In this document: piece by piece, positions 39,850-51,817 of the stretch | Position numbering within the stretch: the first letter of the stretch is position 1 | Layout of the letters: every line of letters starts with the position of its first letter | Source of the DNA: Hymenopus coronatus | Lineage: Eukaryota; Arthropoda; Insecta; Mantodea; Hymenopodidae | Reading direction: 5' to 3' | DNA length: 64,000 bases | Assembly: GCA_030762935.1 (NCBI GenBank) | Contig: CM060882.1 | Coordinates: forward strand, 21,829,001-21,893,000 | The notes under the pieces: model-generated | What the model saw: only the letters and a program-made list of their open reading frames with translations | Told to the model about the DNA's origin: nothing | Databases searched by the model: none | Translations under genes and position numbers: made by a program

Positions 39850-41165
39850 AAATGAAATTACTTCCTTCCCGTTTAAATCATGAAACGTGCCACTGCACAA
39901 TACCACATGAAAAATTACCTCTACATATGTGATTGCGAGGAATGTGTTTATATGAAATGAATTAAAAATATGTACGTGTTTTTCGCAATGAGTCGGCCAT
40001 ATATCTGAACACATGCATACACGTGTAAATAAATGTTATTGCTTTGCGGTGTCATTGCGCATAGGTGCTACTAACGGCGATGACGTCACTTGGGATGGCT
40101 ATTTTTAAAATAACAGTTTGTGCGTTATTTTTACGCAGCTTCTATGTCAACTAATTTACCCGAGTTTGTAAGCTTCATCACTACAAACTTATTGCAGAAA
40201 AGTGCTTCAACCTTTTGTGGCTTATGGCTCAAAAACGAGAACATGTTGCCCGTCCTTCTACACTCTGAAATACATCCCAGATATTGCTATTAACATATAG
40301 TTTACGTTCGTTTTTATAAACACATGGAATTCTTTATTAACATATAGTTTACGTTCACTTTTATATACAGCTGGAATTGTTTCTACGGTTTTTGTTGTTT
40401 TTTGTGGACAATGTTAGTCAGCGCATGTATGTTTTTTCAGTTGCCTACGCTGAAGTGACGTAGGCCAACACTGTCACACTTGCTAGCAGACTACAGCATA
40501 TGACAGCATGTGTCTAACACCTTTACCATCATGATTTATGCCATTAGTTACTAGTAAACTATAGACTGCTATGTTTATGAGTAACTTTGCTATATATACC
40601 ATTACTGTACTTTTTTCTCCCCAGTTCCTCAAACCACGATAGGTTGTAAGACCAGAATACAACAAATGGGGCAGATTAACTTTCACTGCTTTGGTTTCGT
40701 TTTCCCATTAGCTCTTATGACTAAGTTGTTAGAATATACATAATCAAGCGTCCCTGATCTGCTTCCATATTCAACTGGGTGATGTTTAATAATCAGACTT
40801 CGATATAGTGCTTCCCCTGCCGCAACATTATTAGAATTACATTTACAAGTTGCCTTGAACCGAAGTTGAACTGTCGCGTCGGTAGGTACGCTTCTGGTGT
40901 TAACCAGTTAAGTAATTTCTATGGTGCAGTTGATCATGATGTAATCAGTGGTTTCCTTTATTTTATTTGTTCCGTCATTAAAATGTCATAACAAAAGGAT
41001 AAAGAATACACGAAAAGTTTAGAGAGAATGGCTTAGCAACAAACACTTTTATTGAAAGACTGGCTTGTTGAGATTCCTGCCTGTACGCGTTATCGTTGAT
41101 GCCAGTGCAATTAAAAATTCGCATCACATTTATTTGATCATTCAATAAGTATGTAAAAGGTGAAG
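39850..41165. other. Intergenic stretch, possible regulatory sites
   Basis: No gene. It holds a perfect CRE octamer TGACGTCA (40081-40088), a TGACGTAG near 40454, and a tandem duplication of about 47 bases (units starting near 40291 and 40338, sharing TAACATATAGTTTACGTTC). Composition is slightly less AT-rich than the flanks. Confidence 0.4.
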
Positions 41166-41169
41166 TGTA

Positions 41170-43060
41170 ATTTTCTTCACAAGACCAGTTAAAATTGGAT
41201 TCATACGTTAGGCATACTAAAGAACTTTATGCTGTAGAGACGGCATTAAGTTTATTTGTAGTTAACCATTGTGCAACCAGATCTGGGACCACCTCTGCAC
41301 TCTCTCAGAAAGGTGTTTAAGGGTGCTGACCACGTGTCTCAGATTCCATTTACATAGAAGAGTTTAAGGGTTTGATTAAACCATTCTTATCGATACTTCA
41401 AGGCCAATCTGAAAAAAAATATTGGAGACGGATATTTCACTGTACTTTAGACGAATCTACGGACATTAGCATCAGCAAATTGTTAGCTGCGCGTGCGGTA
41501 TATTTTTCTGAAAGCCTAGTTCGCATTGTTTCTATATTTTTGAGAATGGTAGAGTTTTAGAAGAAGGCAACGCAATGGCAACAACTTAATGGTTTGAAAT
41601 GTTTGCTTAATGACTATGTTTTGGACATTCTTTTAACGCGGTTTGGATACTGACAATGCAGCATTATGGAGGGCATAAACAATGGCGTGTATCAGAATTA
41701 GAAAAGAGAAATTCATAATCTTGTCTTAATTCCTTGTCTGTCATTCAGTCAAGCTGGCGGTGTTCTGCTGTAGCTGAAACTTTGCCCCGAAATTTGAAGT
41801 TTTTGCTGTCGGAAATATATGATTGGTTTTCCAAGTCTTCACCTCCTCAAATTGCATACAGGGAGTTATTCAATGCAATAAACGATGGAGCTAATCCATT
41901 GAAAATTCTTCAGAAGTGCAACATACGTTGGATGTCATTTTAGAGGCTGCCTTTCGTATTCTGCCTTGATGGCTTGAACTGAAAACGCACTTTGAAATAG
42001 CCGCTCTTGATATGAATATAATAACTTCTATAATAAGAGGGTCAGTAAATAGCTAATGCCTCCTATTTTTTTCTCCTTAACTAAGTTAGCGATGGAACAA
42101 TTTGAATTTGTCGCAATTCCTCAAACCTTCTGCAGTAGCAACTTTCTAAGTCAACAGGTAGCAACACTGCTGCCTTTTGCAAAATGGCTGACATCGATGT
42201 GCGTATTAAACAGCGTTCCATAATTGAATTATAGCATACGGAAGGTGAAACACCCATTCGCATTTATGAAAAGATGAAAAATGTGTACGGTGATGCAACA
42301 ATGGGTGTCAGCACTGTTAGAAGATGGGCCTGTCGCTATGATGAAGCATAAGGGCAAACACCGTTGGCTGATGACAATCGGAGCGGTAGACCGGTCATTA
42401 GAAAGAACGTCAACTGGTAAATAAGGAATTTCAGTCAAATTCTGCAGAGCAATCGCAGCTTCTAAACGCTGCTGTTTTGTTAATGAGTGGGCTCGTTAGG
42501 AGCACTTTGAATCAAGGTACAAAGGTGATCTTTTAACAGCAGTTTACTTCTTAAACATAAGTCGCTGAGAATATACTTGGGTCATGAAGTCGAAGTCTAG
42601 ACATGAAAAATAAAAAAGTCGACTGAGGCTGAAGCACAAGCAAAGATCTGAAGATTTCCTTGTTTCCCTTGCTACTGTACTGCAACTCCTTGTGCTCAAA
42701 AATGTATCCTTAATTGCTCCGAGAGAATGTATGTGAGTGATTAAAGAACCGATAGTGTCGTTGGCTAAGGAAATGAGTTTGTCTGACAGTACAAATTGTG
42801 CAGTGGAAAGAAATACACAATGCTGCAATGTTCTGGAACGAAGTTAGATCATATAAAAATGCTAGCGGCTTAAATCCTTTCCAAGAACTTGCGGATGTGG
42901 CTATACACTTCTGTGTTTTTTCCTGGTCTAATGCAGTCGTGGAAATCACATTTGGCCTAAACATGATACAAATTTCTTTGCGCAATAGACTAACTACTAC
43001 CATGGTGAACGCCATAATCACAATAAGAACTTGTTTAAATTAAGAGGACTAAAATTTTCT
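41170..43060 (+). pseudogene. hAT-superfamily transposase-like relic
   Basis: Fragments in order: ELYAVETALSLFVVNHC (near 41220), CTLDESTDISISKLLAARAV (41372-41560, first catalytic region), AVAETLPRNLKFLLSEIYDW and LFNAINDGANPLKI (41734-41943), and the C-terminal dimerisation segment FQELADVAIHFCVFSWSNAVVE with LRNRLTTTMVNAIITIR (42798-43043). Stops and frame changes occur throughout. A mariner-type fragment sits at 42184. The order fits a single element of the hAT/DUF4371-like type. Confidence 0.75.
42184..42425 (+). pseudogene. Mariner-type helix-turn-helix fragment
   Basis: MADIDVRIKQRSIIE, then EGETPIRIYEKMKNVYGDAT and GVSTVRRWACRYDEA, and DNRSGRPV match the N-terminal paired helix-turn-helix of mariner-family transposases. 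There is one stop after IIEL and one after YDEA. It lies within the hAT relic. Confidence 0.75.
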
Positions 43061-43110
43061 ACTCCTCTTAGTCTTAATACGTGTCGTCATGATTACGAAC
43101 TGAAAACATG

Positions 43111-43376
43111 AAATGGAATTGTATTTATGGACGCTCTTTAACTGATGTGGTTTTCAGCGTGCCATTCTACACTGGGATTGAAAGATCGCTTAATTTTGCT
43201 CTATCAGGATTGAGGTTCTTTTACGTGCCGTAAATCTAACGGCTTTACTTCCCTTCCGAAGGAAGCCATGCTAAGGATTTTTATGCCCGAAAAAATCCAT
43301 CGTCCTCCACCGGTTTGAACCCACGACCTTGGATATATGAAGTTAGCATGATAACCATTACACCACGGAAGGCGAT
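43111..43376 (-). repeat. SINE family A, copy 3
   Basis: Has the full order body, conserved TTTTACGTGCCGTAAATC block and tRNA-like head (minus strand), with a small internal deletion in the CTCAGAGG region. It sits just beyond the hAT relic. Confidence 0.72.
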
Positions 43377-43594
43377 AATTACGAACTGCCAGTGGACTAT
43401 TAAAAGCAGGATAGCCAGGGCCAGAGATAGGTCAGTTGCGACAGTACATTTGGAGAGTGCAGTTGAATTAGAGAAAGCGAAACAGTCGACACCTGAGTGA
43501 ATAAGCGTGAAGCGACGAGCATGAAAAATTCTCATTAACAATACTAAAATAAAACTATTTGTTGTCCTGCTGTTAGGAGTAGAACAGAACGTCA

Positions 43595-45520
43595 CAATGG
43601 AGATGACGGAAACCTTGCTCACTGAAATCCAAGCCATGAAAACCGGAGTGGAGACTATGGGGAGAAATAGAAATTTGGAATTTAAATATTGAGATCCAGA
43701 ATGGAATATGTCAGAAATGGAACATAGAATGAAGAAGATGAAGATAGAAATGAACTCAAAAATGAAATCCGTGATGGAGAATTTGGAGAGAGAAATGGAA
43801 CCCGCAATGGAGAAGCCGAAGACGGAACTATTGACCAAAATCGACGAACAACTGACCGGTGTGAAGAAGGGTATGGAAGAGTTGGATGAAAGAGTTTGGT
43901 GGAACAATGCAAAACGCCTGGAAAACCTGAGTAACGCGTTAGTGACTTGTGGGAAAAGTCAATGGCGCCAAAGATCTTGACATGTTGGAAAAAAAGGATC
44001 GACGTAGGCTTAAGGATTTCAAGATCCAGACCACAGGACGCGAAACAGCATCTGCAACCGTCAAGCCACTCAAATACGATGAAATGTCAACCTTCGAAGC
44101 GTTCCGCCGACAGTTCGCCGCCACCGCCACCCATAACAGATTGTCAGCAGAGGAAGAAACCGAACACCTGATAGCCAGGAAAAGGCAGCAGAAATTTTAA
44201 ACGCAATTTCAAGTAACGATTAATAACACACTCACTATGTATATTGTCACGACTTATACTAATATGTACACTATTCACAAAATATAAATTTTGAACCAGA
44301 AAGCTGACGTATTACATTTTTTAAGACACGAGCCTAAAATGAAGTGGACACGAACTCGTCAAAACTATAAAACATATGGTTTAATAAGCCTTGCTTGAAT
44401 CGAGTTTGGGCTGTTTATGGTTTAGTAACCTCCAATTGCCTGGTAATTTGTTGTTAAGGGACAAACCTTGGTGTGATATGCTCTGAAGGCAGATTTTACT
44501 GTTTTGATGATGGAGATGCAAGTTTTGTGATCCCCTGGTATTGTAGGAATTGTAATACGCATTCTTATTGAAATATGGCAGATTTGTATGGATGAAAAGA
44601 ACAGTTTCTAAAATGTAAAGAAACATCTCGGAGGCCCACGAGAACCCTAGCTTGGTCACAGCCTACCGCAGTCAACTCAAATCAAGGCTACAGCTGTCAC
44701 AGGAGACGGTGACTAGTTACGTGCCTCAGGAAGCAGGTTATTCCTTCATTGACAGGATGCGTGATGCCGAGATACAACGGCTTGTGATTCTCGACGAATA
44801 TAGGACAATACGTGACGTGCTAACAGCTGCATTGAGGAAGGAAATGGCAAAGGTAACAGTTGTGCCAGTCTCAAGGACTAGTAATATTTGTTTTGCACAA
44901 GGTAGGGGCGAGAGAGGGAGGAAGAGACCAGGCGACCTTCAGGTGGCGTGTAATGGGGGTGTGGCGAGCCAGATCATCCACCGAAAGACTAGCCACAACT
45001 AAGTCGAACAGCACGCGGGGAAACAATTGAGGACCGACGTGGCGAGGAGCATGTCAGGGCCGTCATCGTCAACCACTCGAGTAACGCTGTGTGCCATAGA
45101 CAAGTTGAGCAGATGACAGCCTCGTTGCTAATGGCTGGACACATGGAAAACCATGCCGGATACTTGTAGCCACAAGTTCAGTCATGTCTGTTATCAGAGT
45201 TGACATAGCAAAGCGCTCTCCGAGACGGAAACTCAGGTCATACCAGCCAGTATCGGCGTTGGTGACACCTTTCTGTGGAGAAGCCCTGTTGGAGTTGACA
45301 GAGGGACGTAGCACTGTCAGTCCGTGTGTTCATCGCGAAGGTGGCTGAGGATATGATAATGCGATTGGATGTCCTCAGCAACCTCGGGGCGACAGTCGAC
45401 GTTAACCGGTGGGTCTTGCGACCTGACTGAGGCGAGGTGATGCTCCAGAGTATTCACGAAGATCCGGGGATAGGCAGGGTGACACTGATGGACGCAATGC
45501 TCGAATGAGACTTCATGACG
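43595..45520 (+). pseudogene. LTR-retrotransposon gag and protease relic
   Basis: The gag-like part begins with a Met/Glu/Lys-rich coiled coil (43708-43980, MEHRMKKMKIEMNSKMKS), then in another frame TVKPLKYDEMSTFEAFRRQF (44060-44120) and, after an inserted LINE piece, LVTAYRSQLKSRLQ and VLTAALRKEM (44652-45002). About 200 bases on, ALLELTEGRSTVS and MRLDVLSNLGATVDVN (45280-45415) look like the retropepsin domain of Ty3/gypsy elements. No LTRs were found. The region is visibly GC-richer than its neighbours. Confidence 0.7.
44290..44640 (-). mobile_element. LINE 3'-end fragment inside the gag relic
   Basis: The minus-strand frame 44659-44381 gives YNTRGSQNLHLHHQNSKI and GLSLNNKLPGNWR, the C-terminal tail of jockey-like ORF2. 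It separates gag segments that belong together. Confidence 0.65.
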
Positions 45521-45534
45521 CCGGTGGAAAACTT

Positions 45535-45660
45535 AATAATAATAATAATAATAATAATGTTTTCTGTGTATAACACAGCAAAACTGCTACTACTAGCATT
45601 AGTTCTATTATTGGTATAAATGTTAACAAATACTGATTCTTATTATTATTATTATTATTA
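45535..45660. repeat. Inverted (AAT)n / (ATT)n microsatellites
   Basis: AATAATAAT run at 45537-45558 and its complement TTATTATTA at 45639-45660, about 80 bases apart. Confidence 0.85.
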
Positions 45661-45689
45661 GTGGCGATGGTGTGGAACACTAACTCTCA

Positions 45690-45855
45690 ATACTCGGTAT
45701 CAAATTTTTGGGTGCAATACAATACCTTCTCTATAAACTATGTACATATTACATGTAGAGAAAGTAATTATGTATATATTTCCGGTGAAATCTTGGTACT
45801 GAATTTTTGGGTACAATAAAATCCCTTTACTATAAACTAGAGTAAATAAAAATGA
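45690..45855 (+). repeat. R1 3' ends, two in tandem
   Basis: The motif TTTTTGGGT..AATACAAT..CTTCTCTATAAACTATGTACAT occurs at 45705 and a diverged second at about 45800 (TTTTTGGGTACAATAAAATCC). Confidence 0.65.
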
Positions 45856-45859
45856 AAGG

Positions 45860-46471
45860 TCAGTTAAGTACCAAAGATAATTCTTCCACCCCAAACTACC
45901 CTCTACATGGAAACATTTTTGAAAGTTTTAATTTTCTCAAAAATGGCTTTTACTATTTTTATTAGAATACTGTAGATGTTTATACGACAAATAAAATGGA
46001 AATGTTGAATTTTGAAGATCTGTGCATTCTGGATGACTTCTGCATTACTGGTAAACCATAAGAGATAGACCAAAGATTTAATATATTAAAAATGTATGTA
46101 CATCTGGTTAAAACATGCATTTTATGTTGTACACATTTTTTGTGTGGCATTAACCATTTTCTACATATTCCTTGTTATTGGTTTCAACTTTAAAATAATT
46201 AATTTGGGATACTGTGTCTTTTGTTTTACTCCTGGACATGCAAAGAGAACTGAACATCAATCAAATAGCAACCAGCTTTCAAATTCAGCTTTTTGACTAT
46301 TGCTTTAGCCTAGAATATTGCCATATTTCCCGTCTACTTACAGGGAACTAAGTAGAAAGACTATTTCTTTTGTTTATTTTGATCAGCGTGAATTAAATTG
46401 ATGAATAAACATTTGTAAGAATAGTTTATTATAGAATAGGTAGAGAAAGTCATGCGAGTGGAACAAATCAG
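45860..46471 (-). repeat. R1 repeat, minus-strand copy
   Basis: Reverse complement of R1 from the AAGGGTAGTTGG block (CCAAACTACCCTCTACATGG) to its start (CACATC..AGA near 46460). It faces the plus copy at 46506. Confidence 0.75.
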
Positions 46472-46505
46472 ATTTATTTCCCAGCATGGGTGCCTCCAAG
46501 AAAAA

Positions 46506-46889
46506 TCTGGTATGTTCCATTCACATAACTTTCTCTAGCTGTTCCAAATACTAACTATTCTAACAAAAGATTATTCTTTTATCTACATCATGCCAATTAA
46601 GATAAATATTAGCATAATTGCTCTTATTACTTGATTCCTTTTACGTAGAATGAAAATAAGGGTATACGTTAACACTAAAGTGATAGTCAAATCCTTTAAC
46701 CTCTTCGCACAATGTGAAATGATTGATATTCGGTTTGCTTTGTACGATCTCGTTTGAGAAAAGTAATAAGTATTTTAAAGCTAAAACCAATAACAAGTTA
46801 TATCTCAAAAACGGTCAGTCCTACAAAAAAGCATATCAGACATAAATTATGTGTTTTATTGAGATCTATATTTTTTGTGCAATAAATTT
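46506..46889 (+). repeat. R1 repeat, 5' half
   Basis: TCTGGTATGTTCCATTCACA start, running to the TTTTTTGTGCAATAAATTTTTAC block, where it meets the next copy in opposite orientation. Confidence 0.75.
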
Positions 46890-46891
46890 TT

Positions 46892-47741
46892 ACTTTCTCC
46901 ATATGCACTATGTACATAGTGTATAGAGAAAGTATTGCACTCCACCAAAAATTCGATACCGAGATTTCACCGGAAATATATGTTTTAGGGTCCCCAATAT
47001 CCAAAAAAAGCATTTTCACAAAAAGGTCCGTGTGTCTGTGAACACGATAACTCAAAAACGAAAAGTCGGTAAAATACCAAACTTAGTATTTAAGTTTAGT
47101 ATCTTCCAGGGATGCGACACGAAGATTTTGAGAAAATCCCCCCACCTCCAACTACCCTTTACATGGAATTTTTTTCGAAAATTTTGATTTTCTCAAAAAT
47201 GGCTCTAACGATTTTGATTAACATTTCGTATATTAAACATATTTACCTGACAAATGAAATGTATATCTTGAATTTTCTGGGAATAGCCTCTGAAGAGTAG
47301 TTTATTCTGGATGAATTTTACTAATTTTTGAATAACTGATAAACCGTAAGAGATGGACAAAAACTTACTACACAAAAAATATAGAGCACATTAAAACACA
47401 CAATTTATGTTATATACATTATTTTCCTGGAGTTCGTCGTTTTTGTGACATTCCTTATTTTTGGTTTCTGCTATGAAAAACATATACTTTTCTCATACTG
47501 GAACTTGTCAACTCCTATCCATATAAACAAAGGAACTTTATTGACATAGCAACCAGCTTTTGACTATCACTTTAACCTACGGTTGTCCCTTATTTCGCTT
47601 CTACTTACAAGGATGCAAGAAATAAGACTTTTTCTGCTAATTTTTTTATCTGATTAGCATAAAGTAAATAGAATTATAAGCTTTTTAAGAATTATTTGTT
47701 GCAGGGATATGGAGAAAGTCATGTGAATGGTACACATCAGA
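46892..47741 (-). repeat. R1 repeat, full-length, minus strand
   Basis: 850 bases: starts at the palindrome ACTTTCTCCATATGCACTAT and ends GTGAATGGTACACATCAGA. All R1 blocks are present in inverted order, with few differences from the copy at 14140. Confidence 0.87.
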
Positions 47742-47764
47742 TTGTTTTACATCTCTCATGATTT

Positions 47765-48200
47765 AAGCATTATGCAAACGCAACCAAAATAAAAAGCTCT
47801 TCAGAGGCTATTCCCAGAAAATTCAAAATATACATTTCATTTGTAATGTGAATATCTTTAACATACAGTCTTTTAATAAAAATCGTAAAAGCCATTTTTG
47901 AGAAAATAAAAATGTTTCCATGTAAAAGGGTAGTTGGAGATGGAGGGATTTTTCTTAAAAATCTTTGTGTCGCATTCTTGGAAGATATCAAGCTTGGTGT
48001 TTAACCAACTTTTCGTTTTTGAGCTATGCTGTCCAGACACACACATACACCTTTTTCAAAAAAAATTTTTTGGACTCATGGGACCTCAAAACATATATTT
48101 CGGGTCCAATCTCAGTATTGAATTTTTGGTTGGAATACAATACCATCTCTATCTACTATGCACATTGTTCATGAGGGCTAGAGACGGTAAAAATGTGAAG
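47765..48200 (+). repeat. R1 repeat, 3' half
   Basis: From GCTCTTCAGAGGCTATTCCC to CATGAGGGCTAGAGACGGTAAAAAT; AC tract present. Confidence 0.72.
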
Positions 48201-48299
48201 CTTAAAGAGTGTACATCAACTCTTCATGTTTTAAAATAAAATTAAAACTGATCCAATATGTCAAACTCAGCAATGACTGTAACATTTAACTCTAGAATA

Positions 48300-48810
48300 A
48301 AATGTACATGACATGAAAAGTGTGTTTTAATGAGATCTTTTTTTTTGTGTAGTAAGTTTTTGTCTATCTCTTATTTTACCAATTAGTATACAAAAATTAT
48401 ATAAAAATCATCCAGAATGAAGAGGTTCTCAGAGGCTATTCCCAGAAAATTTAAGATATACATTTTTTTTGCCATAAAAATATAATATAATAATAATAAA
48501 TTCAGTTCACCCTGAAGCCGAGGAAGATGCACTTCTTCGAAACGTTGGTGTCAAGCCAAGTTTTTACCTGGCTAGAAGCCCGAGAAGATTTGGAATTAAC
48601 ACGTCGCCAGGAAAGCTTCAGTTCTTATTTTAGCCATATGGTTCTTAACCAAAATCAAAAGAACCATTTTTGAGAAAAACAAAATTTTTGAAAAATGTTC
48701 CATGTAAAGGGTAGTTGGGGATGGAAGGATTTTCACTAAAATCTCTGTGTCACATACTTGGAAGATACTGAACTAAATGCCATATTTAATCAGCATTTCA
48801 TTGTTGAGTT
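48300..48810 (+). repeat. R1 repeat, middle part, split by a Penelope-type unit
   Basis: R1 sequence 48300-48480 and 48645-48810 flanks a foreign unit (48501-48634) and a short AAT run. The 3' end is lost. Confidence 0.65.
48501..48634 (+). repeat. Single Penelope-type repeat unit inserted in R1
   Basis: Matches the right arm of the 11945-12123 hairpin over about 90 bases (GAGGAAGATGCACTTCTTCG, GAAACGTTGGTGTCAAGCC) and continues with CACGTCGCCAGGAAAGC, which is also present left of that hairpin. The core reads CTGAAGC here. Confidence 0.75.
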
Positions 48811-48909
48811 GTACTGCACTCCCTCCCCCTTCCCTTTCATACACAATGTTTATCAGCTTAAACCATATCCTTAACTCTCGGCACATTGTCAGGAGTTTGT
48901 GCAATGGGG

Positions 48910-49730
48910 CAGTGTTGCCAGATTGGGCAAAAAGTCGCCGTTTGGGCTACTAAAAAATGGATTGAGGCGATTTGCAAATTTTTTGGGTTACTTCTGAAAT
49001 CAGGAAAATAATTTAAATGTATTCCTTGAAAAGTATATTGTATATTGATTTACAAATTAAGTAATATATTAATGAGTAGAGTGATGGTATGTTCGTTAAG
49101 TCACTACTGCCATGAAAAAGGGTAAAATACCTGCTTACATAGAAGAAAAATTAGCTGCTATACTATTTTCCTTGTTACCTTTTCTTTGTTACATCACTAT
49201 TAATGCAGTCGCACCGAGTTTACGACAACTGTTAGTGGGAAAATGTGATTAACCTTTAACAGGAGTTTCCTTCCTGCTTTATGAAGGCTCTCGGGTTTGG
49301 TTCCCAACTAGGGGTGGGAAATTTTCTCTAGCCGATATTATTCCCTATCCTCCCCAAAGTCTGGAAATATTGAGAGTGTATGTAATTTAATGAATAAAAT
49401 CCAAAGAGAAACAGAAACACTACACAAAGTAACACCATTGCCAATAAGAAGATTGTTCCAAAGAGAAATCCTGCAGATATGACTTTGCAATTGTGAATAA
49501 ATAAATGGCTTTAGTGGGTTTCTTGTGATATAAATTTTCGTTTTTTTTATTGTAAAGTTTACAACTAAGAGCCCAATGGTCTGACTGTATGAAGCATGAT
49601 GTAAAAACAAAAACAAAAATCTAAACCCCCCCAAGAAAATTATAATGTGAAATTGGGCGATTTCAATATGAATTTTGCGATTTTTAAAATAATTGTGGTG
49701 ATATTTTGTGAAATGAATCTGGCAACACTG
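48910..49730. mobile_element. Non-autonomous hAT-type element with 8-bp duplication
   Basis: Perfect 15-bp terminal inverted repeats CAGTGTTGCCAGATT (48910-48924) and AATCTGGCAACACTG (49716-49730), flanked by an exact 8-bp direct duplication CAATGGGG (48902-48909, 49731-49738). Eight-base duplications with CAGTG ends are a hAT hallmark. No transposase is present. A tRNA-like stretch (GGCTCTCGGGTTTGGTTCCC, 49286-49305) lies inside. Confidence 0.9.
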
Positions 49731-50160
49731 CAATGGGGTCTACCACTGTGAGGAGTATTCCAAATATTGGCGTGCCCACTTTCACAACATAATCTGCTTG
49801 TCCAGCTACTAACTGTACTACAATCATCAGCAGCATCTACACATGCTTTCTGCAGCCTCTTTTGGATGTTTCCTACTGTCTCATTCTAACAGTACAGGAA
49901 TTTTATAACAGCATATTATTTTTAATAAATGCCAAGTGCAGCAGCCATCTTAAGGTCATGCTATGACAGTGCCACTCATAAGAATGGGTTGAACTAAATC
50001 TGAACACAAGTGGGTAGGATGCATCTATAAACTCTGTAAATTGCAAAGATATAGAATAAAACAGATTAAAAGAAAAATGGTGTTCATTACTTTTGGAATG
50101 ACCCCTGTATATATGTGGTAGAGAAAGTAAAAACAAAATACATTATAATAAAAAGAAAAG

Positions 50161-51234
50161 TCTGATGTGTTCCATTCACATGACTTTTCTAGCTGTTTCA
50201 CAAACTATTGTTACAAAAGATTATTCTTTTATCTGCATTATGCTATTTGAGATAAACAGTAGCAGAATTATTATTTGCTTCCTTGTAAGCAGAGGGGAAA
50301 TAAGGGAATGCACTAGACTAAAACGATAGTCAAATCTTTTAAAAGCTAATACTATGAGAAACAGTTGAAATGAAAGTGGACTTCCCACTTGAAAAAAGTT
50401 TTAAGAATTTTAAAATTGAAACCAATAAAAAGGAATACATTGGAAACAATTAACTCTACAATAACAAAAATGTATATTAAATATATTGTCTATTTTAATA
50501 AGATCTACATTTTTGTATAGTAAGTTCCTGTCTATGTTTAGTGTTTACGAATTATACAAATACAAATAGTGTTCAGAGGCTATTCTTAAAAAATTCAAGA
50601 TATATATTTTGGATAGGTAGACTGAAAAATAAAATGCCATAGGCAAGATTTGAACCACAGATCTCCCAGTCTCTAGCTGGTTGCTCTACCACTGAGCTAA
50701 AATGGCAACATGCCAGCATGGCATTAAATTCAACTGATTCACACTGAAGAATTTAATGCCATGGTAGCTCAGTAGTAGAGCAACCGATTAGAGACTGGGA
50801 GATCAGCGGTTCAAATTTCAGATATTGCACTGAATTTTTTAATCTAACTTTACCTATCCATCTCCTGCCCTACTCATGACGTGTGGAAAAAAAAAACATT
50901 TAATACATATTTTGTTTGTTATGAAAATATCTTAAAACATAATTTTTAAAAAATCAAAAATTTTGAACAATGTTCCATGTAAAGGGTAGTTGGGGATGGG
51001 GAGATTTTCTTGAAAATCTTTGTGTTGCGTTCTTGTAAGATACTGAACTTAAATACCAGCTTTGATATTTAACTGACTTTTCATTTTTGACACACACACA
51101 CATTTTTCTTGCTTTTTTATTCAGGGGTCTCAAAACAAGTATTTCCAATGAAATGTCAGTATCCAATTTGGTGGAACACAATTCCTTCTCTATTTATTAT
51201 GCACATTATACATACTTGCTAAAGAAAGTAAAGC
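50161..51234 (+). repeat. R1 repeat split by a tRNA-like inverted module
   Basis: R1 start TCTGATGTGTTCCATTCACA at 50161 runs to about 50612 and resumes near 50900, ending TGCTAAAGAAAGTAAA. The insert is the palindromic module at 50615-50880. Confidence 0.78.
50615..50880. repeat. Inverted tRNA-like module (family D) inserted in R1
   Basis: Two tRNA-like cores face each other: on the minus strand GCTCAGTGGTAGAGCAACC with GGTTCAAATC-like B box, and on the plus strand GTAGCTCAGTAGTAGAGCAA with GGTTCAAAT. Outer ends GGATAGGTAG and CTACCT-like TTTACCTATCC are inverted. The two halves form one long hairpin; neither folds into an intact tRNA. Confidence 0.7.
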
Positions 51235-51817
51235 CTATTAAGGTAAGGTTTAGCCAGTTTAGCACTGTCAACTTTAAACAATACACTTTTATAATTAATA
51301 ATTCAGATTAATATAATGATTTATTACTCCAATGCAATTATAAACCATAAAAAGCCCTTCACTTTTCATGTTGGCACATTTCATGGCATACAATAAATAT
51401 CAATGTAGTATAGAATAAATTTTAATTTCTATATACATACAATATGCTATATATTTTGTTGTACAGTTAATTCACATTAATGCTATAATTCCAATAAAAA
51501 TAATCAAAATAAGCATATTAAGTTTGTCTATCTTTAGATTTTTAGTTAATAAAATAGATTCAACTATTAACATTAGAAGAATTTTAACAGCGTCATTTTT
51601 GTTGTACACTATCTTTGGACAGATGTCTTGGAACTACATTATCTGCTTCAAATGCCGGGTTGACAAATACCCTGGTAACACTAGATTGTTCAATTCTAAC
51701 ACTTTTATGGTGTTACTCACATTATATTACTGTGAGTACCATAATTCTCTTTGGCAAGACTTAATGTTTGCAAGATGTGATTTCAATTCTCTGTAGCAAC
51801 AATTCATTACGATTCTA

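Noticed and set aside
48910..51236. R1 or neighbouring repeats as Helitrons because of TC starts and 3' palindromes
   Set aside because: R1 starts with TC and has a terminal palindrome, but it ends AGAAAGTAAAAA rather than CTRR, the target is an A tract rather than AT, and the A tract lies on both sides.
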